DNA of 64,000 nucleotides from Cupriavidus sp. IDO (GCF_000812465.1 NZ_JWMA01000018.1:1-64000), one strand, 5' to 3'. Shown: positions 27,282-37,331, counted from the stretch's first letter. The notes: generated by a model from the letters alone, not told the origin. A program made the numbers and translations.

Positions 27282-28031
27282 TCAGTCCTTGCCGGCGAGC
27301 CGCAGGCGCTTGCCTGTGGCAGCGCGCGCAGGCTGCGTTTCCGGCGGCGGCGCACTGACGGCAGTGGTGGCATCCGACGCCGCTTCGGCACGATCGAGCG
27401 CCTTGAGCGCGGCACGCTGGCGCAGCAGGTGCGTCTTCATCAGCGCCTCGGCGCCTTCCGGGTCGTGGGCCTTCAGCGCGGAAAACACCGACAGGTGCTC
27501 GGCGCACGATTCCGCGATGCGCCCGGGCAGCTTCAGGCTCTTGTGGCGCGACAAACGCAGGACCTTGCGCAGGTCGCTGATCAGCCCCGAAAGCCAGCGA
27601 TTGCCGGCAAGCCGCTGGATCGCCTCGTGGATCTGGTAGTTGGTTTCGTAGTACGCGTCGATCTCGCCGGCTTGTGCATAGCGGGCCAGCCCGGCATGCA
27701 GGTCTTCAAGCGCGTCCAGGTCGGCCGCGCTGGCATTGCGCGCGGCCTCGAAGGCACAGCGCCCTTCCAGCAAGGCCATTAGCGGAAATATTTCGTCGAG
27801 ATCCTGTTCGGACAGCTCGTTGACGAAGCAGCCGCGGCGCGGCTCCAGCCGCACGAGGCCCTCCGCTGCCAGCACCTTGAGCGCTTCGCGCAACGGCGTG
27901 CGCGAGATGCCCAGCGATGCCGCCAGTGCGCTCTCGTCGATCCATGCGCCTGGCGCCAGTGCGTGCGCGTCGATCATGGCTCGCAAGCGATCGGCGACTT
28001 CCAGGTACAGCGCTTGCTGGATGATGCGCAT
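27282..28031 (-). CDS. matR: GntR/FCD family regulator of the malonate operon
   Basis: The 249-residue regulator has an N-terminal winged helix (ALAASLGISRTPLREALKVLAAEGLV at about 35-60) and a C-terminal FCD domain whose Asn/His residues (YYETNYQIHEAI, ESCAEHLSVFSAL, MKTHLLRQ) form the usual metal or ligand site. A Pro/Ala-rich tail follows. It is the first gene of the operon, 52 bp before matA. A 28-bp palindrome overlapping its own promoter suggests autorepression relieved by malonate or malonyl-CoA. Confidence 0.9.
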   Translation of the reverse strand: MRIIQQALYLEVADRLRAMIDAHALAPGAWIDESALAASLGISRTPLREALKVLAAEGLVRLEPRRGCFVNELSEQDLDEIFPLMALLEGRCAFEAARNASAADLDALEDLHAGLARYAQAGEIDAYYETNYQIHEAIQRLAGNRWLSGLISDLRKVLRLSRHKSLKLPGRIAESCAEHLSVFSALKAHDPEGAEALMKTHLLRQRAALKALDRAEAASDATTAVSAPPPETQPARAATGKRLRLAGKD

Positions 28032-28088
28032 TCTGCCTCCGCATAAGGCTGTGTGGGACTACGCAGTGTCTGCCGAAGTCAGCACATC

Positions 28089-28116
28089 TTGGTAATTCAT
28101 AATTATGAATAACCAA
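28089..28116. promoter_or_regulatory. 28-bp near-perfect palindromic operator of the malonate operon
   Basis: The two halves are TTGGTAATTCATAA and TTATGAATAACCAA, differing from exact symmetry only at one base pair. It lies 58 bp before the regulator start and covers the predicted -10 element. A GntR dimer site is inferred. Confidence 0.75.
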
Positions 28117-28129
28117 AAGAACTTGGCAA
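28102..28129 (-). promoter_or_regulatory. Promoter of the malonate operon
   Basis: On the minus strand, TTGCCA (28124-28129), a 16-bp spacer, then CATAAT (28102-28107). The palindrome overlaps the -10 and spacer, so bound repressor would block polymerase. Confidence 0.6.
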
Positions 28130-28139
28130 GGCATTTTCA

Positions 28140-28833
28140 TAGTGCAACGCAACCCGATTTTAGTGAATGCGTGCAGCAGAATGCCTTTTGCCGGATGACG
28201 GAATGACTGGAATGGTGTCGGCAGGAACGCCGGAGAGGTGCGGCGGGCGGCTGCCTGCCCTCCCTGGCAGATAGCCGCCCGCGCCTGAAAGTACTGCTGG
28301 CGGACACTTTCTCATCGCCTGGCCATTGCTTGCAGTGCAATTGCCTGGCGTGGGTCATTGACATTTATCTGGCGCTGGCCCCGCGCCACCCCCTGAAATG
28401 CGCCCTGGTCCAGGTGCGCAGATTTTCCCGTCTGCCGTTTTGTGGGTAAGCGCCCCTGCCTTTCCGGCTAGTCCTCCCTCGGCGCTTCCGGAGCGGCCTT
28501 CGGCGTGGCACGCTCTCATCTTGTAACAGACTTCATAGCGATTATCGTGCCAGAAGCCACAACTCCTTGATTTTATTGATGTCAGCCATGGACAACTTGT
28601 TACAGACGCGGTTTCATGTAACAGAATGTTACTCTCATGTTACGAGCGTTTGCCCTCACTTGCCAAGCTCGGAATTCGCTACGATTGCGGCGAATGTGCT
28701 AGTTGTGATGAATTGTGTATTTTGCAGTGTGAAAATGTAATCCTTCGGGCGCAAATGGCCCGTACGAATCGGTTGCATCCATGAAACAAGACGGCGCTCT
28801 GCGGCGCTTTTTGCAAGGACGGGAGGTCACGTG
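28140..28833. other. Long intergenic region with clustered TGTTAC/GTAACA elements
   Basis: About 690 bp without a convincing gene; the short frames here lack family features. GTAACA or TGTTAC occurs at 28522, 28599, 28617, 28627 and 28638, four of them within 45 bp. The 28500-28740 part is AT-rich compared with the surrounding genes. It could be a regulator-binding array for the downstream DUF898-M48 genes, or a small RNA locus. Confidence 0.5.
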
Positions 28834-29940
28834 ATGCATTTTGGTAACCACGAGGATGTAACGCCGGCCGGATTCGGCGGCAGCGACGCAATCCCTGCCC
28901 TGCCAGATGGGCCCTACGCAACGCCAAAGCCGTTACGCCTGGCATTTACCGGTTCAGGCTCGGAGTACTTCAGGATCTGGATCGTCAACGCACTGCTAAC
29001 AATTGTCACGTTCGGCATCTACTCCGCCTGGGCCAAGGTCCGCACGCTCCAGTATTTCTATCGCAATACGCGCCTGGACGACGCCACCTTCGACTATCAC
29101 GGCAAGCCGGCTGCCATTCTCAAGGGGCGCGCCATCGTGTTCGGGCTGGCGCTGGTGTTCCAGTTATGCAGCCAGGTATCACCGATCCTCGCACTGGTGA
29201 TGGCGCTGGTGCTGGCCGCGGTGTTCCCCTTCCTGCTGGTGCGCTCGCTGCGCTTCCGCATGGCCAACTCAAGCTACCGCGGGCTGCGCTTTGCCTTTAC
29301 CGGCGCCGACGGCCCCGCGTACAAGGTCTTCGTGCTGTGGCCGCTGCTGGCGGCCATCACGCTCGGCGCCCTGACGCCGCTCGCGCATCAGCGCTTCAAG
29401 CAGTACCAGCACAACCACACGCGCTTCGGCACCGCGCCGTTCGCCTTCAGCGCCAGCGCGGGCGATTTCTATGGCGTCTACCTGCGTGCCTTCGGCCTGA
29501 CGGTGCTGCTGGTGGTGCTGGCGGCGGTGGCAGGGATCGCGCTTGGGATCGGTAGCGGATCGGGCAAGGCTGCTTCGGTGCTGGCGGGTATCTTCGCCAC
29601 GCTCGGTATCTATCTGGCGATGCTGGCGGTAGGTCCGTACTTCACGGCGAAACTGCAGAACGTCGTGTGGAACCACACCACGCTGGCGCCGCACAGCTTC
29701 CGCAGCGAGGTGAAGGCGGGCCGCCTGTTCCTGATCTTCGTGACCAACTTGCTCGGCATTGCGCTGACCCTCGGCCTGTTCATGCCGTTCGCGCGCGTGC
29801 GCTCTACCCGCTATCGCATCGAAAGCATGACGATGCTGGCAGCCGCGCCGCTTGACACCTTCGTCGCGGGCGAAGCCGAACAGGTCGGAGCGCTGGGCGA
29901 TGCCGCAGTAGACTGGTACGACATCGACATCGCACTCTGA
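28834..29940 (+). CDS. DUF898 (YjgN family) membrane protein
   Basis: The 368-residue polytopic inner-membrane protein has the family repeats FTGSGSEYFRIWIVNALLTIVTFGIYSAWAKVR-type (about 40-70) and a second related unit near 155-200 (FTGADGPAYKVFVLWPLL). Each unit is followed by a FRNTRLDD or HNHTRFG-like segment. About eight hydrophobic helices are visible. Function is unknown. The ATG at 28834 has GGGAGG 8 bp upstream; a GTG lies 3 bp earlier. It is 38 bp before an M48 protease gene, a pairing that suggests joint function. Confidence 0.87.
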   Translation: MHFGNHEDVTPAGFGGSDAIPALPDGPYATPKPLRLAFTGSGSEYFRIWIVNALLTIVTFGIYSAWAKVRTLQYFYRNTRLDDATFDYHGKPAAILKGRAIVFGLALVFQLCSQVSPILALVMALVLAAVFPFLLVRSLRFRMANSSYRGLRFAFTGADGPAYKVFVLWPLLAAITLGALTPLAHQRFKQYQHNHTRFGTAPFAFSASAGDFYGVYLRAFGLTVLLVVLAAVAGIALGIGSGSGKAASVLAGIFATLGIYLAMLAVGPYFTAKLQNVVWNHTTLAPHSFRSEVKAGRLFLIFVTNLLGIALTLGLFMPFARVRSTRYRIESMTMLAAAPLDTFVAGEAEQVGALGDAAVDWYDIDIAL

Positions 29941-29978
29941 ACCGGCCATCCGCCACCGCCGACTGACGCGCCTGCACC

Positions 29979-31043
29979 ATGATTCCAGTCACCTACTTCG
30001 ACGGCCGTTCCTCGCGCGCGCACCCCGCCACGCTGGCCGTGGACGCCCAGCAGGCGGTCCTGCGCGATGACACCGGCGCCGAGCTGCGGCGCGCTCCGCT
30101 CTCTTCCCTGCGGGTGTCGGAGCGCGTGCGGCGCGCGCCGCGCCTGGTCACGTTCGCCGATGGCGCATTTTGTGAGATCGCGGACCACGCGGCCTTCGAC
30201 AGGATGCTGTCCGCGACGGGCCATCGCGAAGGCTGGGTGGCGAAGGCACAGAACAGCTGGCGGATGGCCGGGTTCGCGGTGCTGGCGCTGGTCGCGCTGC
30301 TGGTGCTCGGCTATTACGTGCTGCTGCCGTGGGGCGCGGCCGTGATGGCACGCGCGGTGCCGCCGGCGCTGGAAGCGCAGCTCGGCAGGGCAACGCTGGC
30401 CAGCCTGGACAACGGCATCGTCGGTCCGACCCGGCTGCCTGCAGCCGAACAGCAGCGCATCCGTTCCGGCTTTGCGGCGCTGGCGCGTCCGGCCGATCCC
30501 GGCCATGACTACCAGATCGTGTTCCGCCAGGGAGGCCGGATCGGCGCCAACGCGCTCGCCCTACCGGGTGGCACTATCGTGGTCACTGACGAGATGGTGG
30601 GACTCGCCGGCACCGGCGCCGGCATGATGGGCGTGCTTGCCCATGAAGCCGGCCACGTGGCGCGGCGCCACGGGCTGCAGCAGGTGATCCAGGCCTCGGC
30701 AGTCGGTGCGCTGGCCGCCTACATGTTCGGGGATTTCTCAACGGTGCTGGCGAGCGTGCCGGCCGCCATCCTGACACTGCGCTACTCGCGCAACCACGAG
30801 CGCGAGGCCGATGCCTACGCCATCGCTGTCATGCAGCGCAACCGGCTGCCGCCATCGGCTCTGGCCGATGTGCTGATGGCGCTGGAGAACCGCGGTGCAG
30901 GAAAGGCCGGAAAGAACGACGAAAGAAAACCGGCCGCGGCAGACCAGGCCGGCAAGGCAAACGACGACGAAGGCGACAACTTCCTGTCCACCCACCCGCA
31001 TACCCGCGAGCGGATCGACGCCTTACGGGCGGCGGGACGCTAG
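29979..31043 (+). CDS. Membrane-anchored M48 family metallopeptidase
   Basis: The 354-residue protein has an N-terminal cytosolic domain (about 1-90; PVTYFDGRSSRAHPATL), one transmembrane helix at about 96-117, and a peptidase domain with the zinc motif HEAGH at 222-226 and the downstream Glu ligand in NHEREADAY (about 276). The end has STHPHTRERID. A low-complexity Lys/Ala/Asp stretch (about 308-330) precedes that block. It resembles DUF7092-M48 proteins that cleave membrane or periplasmic substrates. It is co-directional with, and close to, the DUF898 gene. Confidence 0.9.
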   Translation: MIPVTYFDGRSSRAHPATLAVDAQQAVLRDDTGAELRRAPLSSLRVSERVRRAPRLVTFADGAFCEIADHAAFDRMLSATGHREGWVAKAQNSWRMAGFAVLALVALLVLGYYVLLPWGAAVMARAVPPALEAQLGRATLASLDNGIVGPTRLPAAEQQRIRSGFAALARPADPGHDYQIVFRQGGRIGANALALPGGTIVVTDEMVGLAGTGAGMMGVLAHEAGHVARRHGLQQVIQASAVGALAAYMFGDFSTVLASVPAAILTLRYSRNHEREADAYAIAVMQRNRLPPSALADVLMALENRGAGKAGKNDERKPAAADQAGKANDDEGDNFLSTHPHTRERIDALRAAGR

Positions 31044-31049
31044 TGTCCC

Positions 31050-31880
31050 TCAGGCGCCCGAATCCGTGACCGGCTGGGGCTCCCCGGCGCCAGGCTGGCG
31101 GCGGTAGGCCCAGATCACCATCGCCACGCCGACCAGGATCATTGGCAGGCTCAGCCACTGGCCCATCGACATCTTCAGCGCCAGCAGGCCCAGGAAGTTG
31201 TCCGGCTCGCGGGCAAACTCGGCGGCAAAGCGGAAGCATCCGTAGCCGATCAGGAACACGCCCGACACCGCGCCCATCGGCCGCGGCTTGCGCGCGAACA
31301 GCCACAGGATGATGAAGAGCGCGACGCCCTCGCCGGCGAACTGGTACAGCTGCGAAGGATGGCGCGGGATGTTGTCGCCCGCCTGCGGGAAGATCATGCC
31401 CCAGGGCAGGTCGGTCGGGCGGCCCCACAACTCGCCGTTGATGAAATTGCCGATACGGCCGGCCGCCAGGCCACACGGGATCATCGGCGCGATGAAATCG
31501 GTGACTTCCATCCAGTGGCGCTTGCGCAGCTTCGCAAATAGCCACATCGCGACAATCACGCCCAGGAAGCCGCCATGGAAGGCCATGCCGCCTTCCCACA
31601 CCTTGAAGATCTCGAGCGGGTGGGCCAGGTAGTACGATGGCTTGTAGAACAGCACGTAGCCGAGCCGCCCGCCCAGTATCACGCCCAGTACGCCGAAGAA
31701 CAGCATGTCGTCGAGATCGCGCGTCGCCCAGCCCTTCGCGGCGATGTGCGGCTGGCGGATGCGCAGGCGCCCGAACCACAGGAACATGATGAACCCGGCC
31801 AGGTACATCAGGCCGTACCAGCGAATGGCAAGCGGGCCGAGATGGATGGCGACCGGGTCGAACTGGGGATGAATCAGCAT
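31050..31880 (-). CDS. lgt: Phosphatidylglycerol-prolipoprotein diacylglyceryl transferase
   Basis: The 276-residue inner-membrane enzyme moves diacylglycerol from phosphatidylglycerol to the lipobox cysteine of prolipoproteins. Conserved blocks are [12 protein letters not shown] near 23-34, [13 protein letters not shown], and the signature [21 protein letters not shown]. Seven hydrophobic helices are present. It is convergent with the M48 gene (6 bp between stops). The LysR gene lies 44 bp upstream on the same strand. Confidence 0.97.
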   Translation of the reverse strand: MLIHPQFDPVAIHLGPLAIRWYGLMYLAGFIMFLWFGRLRIRQPHIAAKGWATRDLDDMLFFGVLGVILGGRLGYVLFYKPSYYLAHPLEIFKVWEGGMAFHGGFLGVIVAMWLFAKLRKRHWMEVTDFIAPMIPCGLAAGRIGNFINGELWGRPTDLPWGMIFPQAGDNIPRHPSQLYQFAGEGVALFIILWLFARKPRPMGAVSGVFLIGYGCFRFAAEFAREPDNFLGLLALKMSMGQWLSLPMILVGVAMVIWAYRRQPGAGEPQPVTDSGA

Positions 31881-31923
31881 GTTTGCATGAGTGGAAGTTG
31901 AACGGGGCCGGGTTGGCAGCCAG

Positions 31924-32913
31924 TCAGGGTGACAAGATCTGCCGCCCCGATTGCCTGGCTGCTGTTATACCAGCCTCGTGCGTCACCGGGATGGCCGCGC
32001 AAGCATCCGCCAGCCCGCTCGCGATTTCGATGAAGGACCGCAGCACCGGCGCCACGCCGGCCGCCCCTTCGCGCCACACCAGACCGGTTTCGATCTGCGG
32101 GCCTGCCTCCCGCAGCGCGAGATAGGACACGCCGGTACGGCGAAGGTTGCACAGCGAGGCCGGCACCAGCGCCACGCCCATGCCGGCCGACACCAGGCTG
32201 ACGATGGTCTGCATCTGGATGGCCTCCTGGGCAATCACCGGCGACAGGCCGTCGCGCGCATAGTAGCCCGTAATGATGTCATAAAACGCCGGGGCACTCC
32301 GGCGCGGGAAGATGATGAGCGGCTCGTGCGCGGCCTCACGCAGCGACACCTTGCCATCGTTCGCCAGGCCTCCCGCTGCGGGCTGCCACCCGTCGGGCAC
32401 GGCCAGCACCAGCGGCTCGCTGACCAGCGGCAGGTAGGACAGGCCGTGCGGCATGGCCGGCAGCTGCGGCCGGATCACGAGGCCCGCGTCGATGGTGCCC
32501 TCGATCAGCGCTTCGAGCTGGATGTCGCTGGTGGCCTCGCGCAACTGCAGCTGCACCTCCGGGTGGCGGGCGCGGAAGCGGCGCAGCAGGTCGGGCAGGA
32601 TGCCGTAGTCGGCCGTGCTGACGAAGGCCAGCGCCAGCGAGCCGACCTCGCCGCGTGCCAGCCGCTGCGCCAGGCCCGGCAGCGCGGCGGCGTCCGCCAG
32701 CACCCTGCGCACTTCGGGCAGCCACTGCTGGCCAGCGGGCGTGAGCACCACCGAGCGGCGCGTGCGGGCGAACAGCTGCACGCCGATTTCCTCTTCCAGC
32801 GCCTGGATCTGCTGCGACAGCGGCGGCTGGGTCATGGCCAGGCGGCGTGCAGCGCGGCCGAAATGCAACTCTTCCGCCACTGTGACGAAGTAACGCAGCT
32901 GGCGCAGGTCCAA
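31924..32913 (-). CDS. LysR family transcriptional regulator
   Basis: The 329-residue regulator starts [29 protein letters not shown], a LysR wing helix, with [22 protein letters not shown], and has a periplasmic-binding-like effector domain. The effector part resembles CatR/BenM-like regulators ([27 protein letters not shown]). TTG at 32913 is chosen because AGGAG is 5 bp upstream and the protein begins there in the family. It is divergent from ilvD, so ilvD could be a target. The frame remains open antisense to ilvD upstream; that part is not coding. Confidence 0.87.
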   Translation of the reverse strand: MDLRQLRYFVTVAEELHFGRAARRLAMTQPPLSQQIQALEEEIGVQLFARTRRSVVLTPAGQQWLPEVRRVLADAAALPGLAQRLARGEVGSLALAFVSTADYGILPDLLRRFRARHPEVQLQLREATSDIQLEALIEGTIDAGLVIRPQLPAMPHGLSYLPLVSEPLVLAVPDGWQPAAGGLANDGKVSLREAAHEPLIIFPRRSAPAFYDIITGYYARDGLSPVIAQEAIQMQTIVSLVSAGMGVALVPASLCNLRRTGVSYLALREAGPQIETGLVWREGAAGVAPVLRSFIEIASGLADACAAIPVTHEAGITAARQSGRQILSP

Positions 32914-32923
32914 ACCGGCTCCT

Positions 32924-32952
32924 GATATATTTTTCGACTCAATAAAGGTCAA
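32924..32952 (-). promoter_or_regulatory. Candidate lysR promoter
   Basis: On the minus strand TTGACC (32947-32952), a 17-bp spacer and TATATC (32924-32929). The predicted start falls within a few bases of the TTG start codon, so the transcript would be almost leaderless or the codon choice wrong. The AT-rich 32924-32967 interval between the divergent genes could also hold the LysR binding site. Confidence 0.45.
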
Positions 32953-33075
32953 ATAATATATTTGACACACCAAAACGCAAGCGTCATCCTTTCCGCCACA
33001 ACATCGCCGCCGTGCACCGTTTGCACATGCGACCCGCGCAGGGCGGCACTGAAGATCCCCCGGAGATTCCCCACC

Positions 33076-34749
33076 ATGGCATTCAACAAGCGCTCGCAGA
33101 ACATCACGCAAGGCGTGGCACGTTCCCCCAACCGTTCGATGTACTACGCACTCGGCTACCAGAAGGAAGACTTCGACAAGCCGATGGTGGGCATCGCCAA
33201 CGGCCACTCGACCATCACCCCCTGCAACGCCGGCCTGCAGCGCCTGGCCGATGCCGCCATCGACGCCATCAAGGCCTCTGACGCCAACCCGCAGGTGTTC
33301 GGCACCCCGACCATCTCGGACGGCATGTCGATGGGCACCGAGGGCATGAAGTACTCGCTGATCTCGCGCGAAGTCATCGCCGACTGCATCGAGACCGCTG
33401 CCCAGGGCCAGTGGATGGACGGCGTAGTCGTGATCGGCGGCTGCGACAAGAACATGCCGGGGGGCATGATCGCGCTGGCACGCACCAACGTGCCGGGCAT
33501 CTACGTCTATGGCGGCACCATCAAGCCGGGCAACTGGAAAGGCAAGGACCTGACCATCGTGTCGTCGTTCGAAGCCGTGGGCGAATTCACCGCCGGCCGT
33601 ATGAGCGAGGAAGATTTCGAAGGCGTGGAAAGGAACGCGTGCCCGTCCACCGGCTCGTGCGGCGGCATGTACACCGCCAACACCATGAGCTCGTCGTTCG
33701 AGGCGCTGGGCATGTCGCTGCTGTACTCGTCGACCATGGCCAACCCCGACCAGGAGAAGGTCGACAGCGCCGCCGAATCTGCCCGCGTGCTGGTGGAAGC
33801 CATCAAGAAGGACATCAAGCCGCGCGACATCATCACGCGCAAGTCGATTGAGAACGCCGTGGCGCTGATCATGGCCACCGGCGGCTCGACCAACGCCGTG
33901 CTGCACTACCTGGCGATCGCCCACGCCGCTGAAGTGGAATGGACCATCGACGACTTCGAGCGCATCCGCCGCAAGGTGCCGGTGATCTGCAACCTGAAGC
34001 CGTCGGGCCAGTACGTGGCCACCGACCTGCACCGCGCCGGCGGCATCCCGCAGGTCATGAAGATCCTGCTGAAGGCCGGCCTGCTGCACGGCGACTGCCT
34101 GACCATCACCGGCCGCACGCTGGCTGAAGAACTGGAAAACGTGCCCGACACCCCGCGCGCCGACCAGGACGTGATCCTGCCGATCGAGAAGGCGCTGTAC
34201 AAGGAAGGCCACCTGGCGATCCTGAAGGGCAACCTGGCCGAAGAAGGCGCAGTCGCCAAGATCACCGGCCTGAAGAACCCGGTCATCACCGGCCCGGCCC
34301 GCGTGTTCGAGGACGAGCAAAGCGCCATGGATGCCATCCTGGCCGACAAGATCAATGCCGGCGACGTGCTGGTGCTGCGCTACCTCGGCCCCAAGGGCGG
34401 CCCCGGCATGCCGGAAATGCTGGCTCCGACCTCGGCCATCATCGGCAAGGGCCTGGGCGAGTCGGTCGGTTTCATCACCGACGGCCGCTTCTCGGGCGGC
34501 ACCTGGGGCATGGTGGTCGGCCACGTGGCGCCGGAAGCGTATGTGGGCGGCACCATTGCACTGGTGCACGAAGGCGACTCGATCACCATCGACGCGCACA
34601 AGCTTGTGCTGCAGCTGAACGTGCCGGATGAAGAGCTGGCCCGGCGCCGCGCCAGCTGGAAGCAGCCGGCGCCGCGCTACACGCGCGGCGTGCTGGCCAA
34701 GTTCTCGAAGCTGGCCTCGACCGCCAGCAAGGGCGCTGTGACGGACTGA
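33076..34749 (+). CDS. ilvD: Dihydroxy-acid dehydratase
   Basis: The 557-residue Fe-S enzyme makes 2-oxoisovalerate and 2-oxo-3-methylvalerate in branched-chain amino acid synthesis; the former also feeds pantothenate. Signatures are [11 protein letters not shown] (about 118-128) and [16 protein letters not shown] (about 191-206), with Cys residues for the cluster, and [11 protein letters not shown] near 470. The start at 33076 (MAFNKRSQN) gives the family length; the frame to 32962 is not needed. Confidence 0.97.
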   Translation: MAFNKRSQNITQGVARSPNRSMYYALGYQKEDFDKPMVGIANGHSTITPCNAGLQRLADAAIDAIKASDANPQVFGTPTISDGMSMGTEGMKYSLISREVIADCIETAAQGQWMDGVVVIGGCDKNMPGGMIALARTNVPGIYVYGGTIKPGNWKGKDLTIVSSFEAVGEFTAGRMSEEDFEGVERNACPSTGSCGGMYTANTMSSSFEALGMSLLYSSTMANPDQEKVDSAAESARVLVEAIKKDIKPRDIITRKSIENAVALIMATGGSTNAVLHYLAIAHAAEVEWTIDDFERIRRKVPVICNLKPSGQYVATDLHRAGGIPQVMKILLKAGLLHGDCLTITGRTLAEELENVPDTPRADQDVILPIEKALYKEGHLAILKGNLAEEGAVAKITGLKNPVITGPARVFEDEQSAMDAILADKINAGDVLVLRYLGPKGGPGMPEMLAPTSAIIGKGLGESVGFITDGRFSGGTWGMVVGHVAPEAYVGGTIALVHEGDSITIDAHKLVLQLNVPDEELARRRASWKQPAPRYTRGVLAKFSKLASTASKGAVTD

Positions 34750-34766
34750 TCCGGGTCGGCACCATA

Positions 34767-34800
34767 GAAAAAGCCTGCGAGTGATCGCAGGCTTTTTTGT
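34767..34800 (+). terminator. Intrinsic terminator after ilvD
   Basis: AAGCCTGCGA and TCGCAGGCTT form a 10-bp stem around GTGA, ending in a six-T run at 34793-34798. Confidence 0.9.
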
Positions 34801-34829
34801 TTTGGGATGGGGCGAAGATCTCGCCCGGC

Positions 34830-35342
34830 TCAATCGCCGCCCGGCGTGCGCTCGATCTCTTCCAGCGTCGCATCCAGCCATTCCACCAGCCGCGCTTCCA
34901 GCGCCTGCGTCAGCTCATTGGCCAGTTGCGCCGTCAGCGGTGCCAGGCGCGACTGCAGCGTGGCTTCGGTGTGGGCCTCGACCACCTGCGGCCACTCGGT
35001 GCGGAAGCGCATCATCACGCGCGTCAGCAGTTCGGTGCGCATCGCGCGCAGGTCGTCTTCGCCCGGAGGCTCGCGCAGGTAGCTGTCCGCTGTGTCCGGG
35101 TCCGGCAACGTGACAGGCAGGGTGGGTTCGCCGTCGTCGAGCTCGTCCGTATTGCCGACATGTGTTACGACGCCCGATTCCGCCATGTCGAAGGTATCGA
35201 TCACGGCGCCCTGCGGCGTGGCCGGCCGCGAGGTGTCAGCTTCATGGCTGGCGTCGGGCAGTTCCACGACCTCCGTCAGCAACGGAATGCTGTCGTTCGG
35301 TCCGAGCCGCGGGATGACCCGCGAGGTGGTGCGTTCGCTCAT
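34830..35342 (-). CDS. DUF2486 family protein
   Basis: The 170-residue acidic protein begins MSERTTSRVIPRLGPNDSIPLLTEVV and ends with a predicted amphipathic helical region (RTELLTRVMMRFRTEWPQVVEAH). The N-terminal and C-terminal parts match the Burkholderiales-only DUF2486 family; the middle is low complexity. It has no signal or membrane segment and its function is unknown. Its ATG overlaps the holC stop by 4 bp, so it is translated with the clamp-loader subunit. Confidence 0.8.
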   Translation of the reverse strand: MSERTTSRVIPRLGPNDSIPLLTEVVELPDASHEADTSRPATPQGAVIDTFDMAESGVVTHVGNTDELDDGEPTLPVTLPDPDTADSYLREPPGEDDLRAMRTELLTRVMMRFRTEWPQVVEAHTEATLQSRLAPLTAQLANELTQALEARLVEWLDATLEEIERTPGGD

Positions 35343-35773
35343 GCGGATTCTCCCCGAGCCTGGCCAAGATCGTGATGCGTCAGCGGATAGCCGCGTTCGC
35401 GGTAGAAACGGTAGCGCTGGCGGCCCGCCTCCCGGTCCTCGGCGCCCGCACCCACCACTTCGATCAGCCGTTCGAAGCTGGCGAACTGGGCCGGTGCTTC
35501 AGCGTCCAGGTTGATCAGCAGCTGGTGGTGAGGCAGGCTCTCGAGCGTGGCGGCGAGCAGGATCGGCGTGACCGCCGCGTTGGGGCTTTCCAGCCCGCAA
35601 TGCGGCAGGAAATCCAGCGCCGAGAAGGTCCACAGGCGCGCGTCGAGATCCGCCAGCTGCGCGGAGGATCCGTGCACCACGACCTTCTGGCCGGCGCCAT
35701 AGGCCTTGCGGACCAGCCGGCAGACATAGCCGAGCTTGTCGGGCACGTTGCTGTGGAAATCGATACGCGTCAT
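35339..35773 (-). CDS. holC: DNA polymerase III subunit chi
   Basis: The 144-residue chi subunit starts MTRIDFHSNVPDKLGYVCRLVRKAY, the conserved N-terminus, with LLINLDAEAPAQFASFERLIEVV and YRFYRERGYPLTHHD at the end. It links the clamp loader to single-strand binding protein at the replication fork. It is 25 bp after pepA and overlaps DUF2486, giving the pepA-holC-DUF2486 operon common to this family. Confidence 0.94.
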   Translation of the reverse strand: MTRIDFHSNVPDKLGYVCRLVRKAYGAGQKVVVHGSSAQLADLDARLWTFSALDFLPHCGLESPNAAVTPILLAATLESLPHHQLLINLDAEAPAQFASFERLIEVVGAGAEDREAGRQRYRFYRERGYPLTHHDLGQARGESA

Positions 35774-35798
35774 GGTCGCCTGTCTTCCTGCGCGGCCT

Positions 35799-37331
35799 TC
35801 AGGCCGCGCGGTCCATCAGGAATTGCGTCAGCAGCGGCACCGGGCGGCCAGTGGCGCCCTTGGCCGCCCCGCTCTTCCAGGCAGTGCCGGCGATGTCCAG
35901 GTGGGCCCAGTCGTACTTCTCGGTGAAGCGCGACAGGAAGCAGGCCGCGGTCACGCTGCCGGCCGGGCGGCCGCCGATATTTCCCATGTCGGCGAAGTTG
36001 GACTTGAGCTGGTCCTGGTATTCGTCGTCCAGCGGCATGCGCCAGGCCGGGTCCATGGCCTTGCGGCCGGCCTGCAGCAACTCGTCCGCCAGGGTATCGG
36101 GGCGCGCGTAAAGCCCGCTGTTGACGTGGCCCAGCGCGATGATGCAGGCGCCGGTCAGCGTGGCAACGTCGATCACGGCGGCCGGCTTGAAGCGCTCGAC
36201 ATAGGTGAGCGCGTCGCACAGGATCAGGCGGCCCTCGGCGTCGGTGTTCAGGATTTCGATGGTCTGGCCCGACATGCTGGTCACCACGTCGCCCGGCTTG
36301 CTGGCGATGCCGCTCGGCATGTTCTCGCAGGTCGGCACCACGGCGATCACGTTGAGCTTGAGGCCCATTTCCGCCACGGCCTGTATGGTGCCCAGCACGG
36401 AAGCCGCGCCGCACATGTCGTACTTCATTTCGTCCATGCCCTCGCCCGGCTTGAGCGAGATGCCGCCGGTGTCAAAGGTGATGCCCTTGCCCACCAGCAC
36501 CACCGGCGCCTGCTTGGCGCCGGCGCCGTCGTAGCGCAGCATGATGAACTGGGGCGGCTCTACGCTGCCCTTGGTCACGGAAAGGAAGGCGCCCATGTTC
36601 AGGGCTTCGATCTGCTTGCGGCCCAGTACCTCGGCCTTGAGCTTGTGGCGCTTGGCAATGCCGCGCGCGGCATTGGCCAGGTAGGTCGGCGTGCAGATAT
36701 TGGAAGGCAGGTTGCCCAGGTCGCGGGTCAGTTCCATGCCGTTGGCGATGGCGGTGCCACGCACCGCGGCCTGCGTCGCCACCTTGGCGTCTTCGGCGTT
36801 CACGGCCAGCACCACCTTGCGCAGCGACGCCTTGTCGTTGCCCTTGCCGTTCGCATTGGCGCGCTTGAGGCCGGGATGGCGCTCAAGCAGCCGGTAGCCG
36901 GCATCGCGCACCAGCGTGATGGTGGTGATCACGCTCCAGCTCACATCTCGCTGCAGCGGCGCCTGCTGTGCCAGGCACCACAGCGCCGACGTGGCGCGCG
37001 TGGACGACAAGGCACGCACGGCCGTGCGCACCGCGTCGGCAAATGCCTTGTCACTGAATTCGGCTTCCTTGCCCAGGCCCACCAGCAGTACGCGCGCGGC
37101 GCCCACGCCGGCCACTTCGTGCAGCATCAGGTGCGTCCCGCGCTTGCCCTCGAAGTCGCCCTGCTTGACCAGGCGCGCCACCAAGCCCTTGGTCGCCACA
37201 TCCAGTGCCTTGGCCACCCCGGCCAGATTCTGGCCTTCGAACAGACCCACCACCAGGCAGTCGGTCTTGGTTGCCAGGAAACCATTTTGGCCGGCTTTAC
37301 TCCAATCCAGGGCTTTTGTGCTAAATTCCAT
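35799..37331 (-). CDS. pepA: Leucyl aminopeptidase (cytosol aminopeptidase)
   Basis: The 510-residue M17 peptidase has the metal-binding blocks [21 protein letters not shown] (about 264-284) and the signature NTDAEGRL near 350, plus [12 protein letters not shown]. The N-terminal domain is the macro-like regulatory domain. It removes N-terminal residues from peptides with two divalent metals. PepA is also a DNA-binding recombination and transcription cofactor in enterics; whether that holds here is not shown. It is divergent from lptF with 181 bp between. Confidence 0.96.
   Translation of the reverse strand: MEFSTKALDWSKAGQNGFLATKTDCLVVGLFEGQNLAGVAKALDVATKGLVARLVKQGDFEGKRGTHLMLHEVAGVGAARVLLVGLGKEAEFSDKAFADAVRTAVRALSSTRATSALWCLAQQAPLQRDVSWSVITTITLVRDAGYRLLERHPGLKRANANGKGNDKASLRKVVLAVNAEDAKVATQAAVRGTAIANGMELTRDLGNLPSNICTPTYLANAARGIAKRHKLKAEVLGRKQIEALNMGAFLSVTKGSVEPPQFIMLRYDGAGAKQAPVVLVGKGITFDTGGISLKPGEGMDEMKYDMCGAASVLGTIQAVAEMGLKLNVIAVVPTCENMPSGIASKPGDVVTSMSGQTIEILNTDAEGRLILCDALTYVERFKPAAVIDVATLTGACIIALGHVNSGLYARPDTLADELLQAGRKAMDPAWRMPLDDEYQDQLKSNFADMGNIGGRPAGSVTAACFLSRFTEKYDWAHLDIAGTAWKSGAAKGATGRPVPLLTQFLMDRAA

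Noticed and set aside
28137-28945. Minus-strand frames upstream of DUF898 as genes
   Set aside because: They are short, lack start signals and family features, and lie in an AT-rich region.
31924-34881. 985-residue frame covering the LysR gene and running antisense through ilvD
   Set aside because: The upstream part is the antisense of ilvD, a high-GC artefact; only the last 330 codons match LysR.
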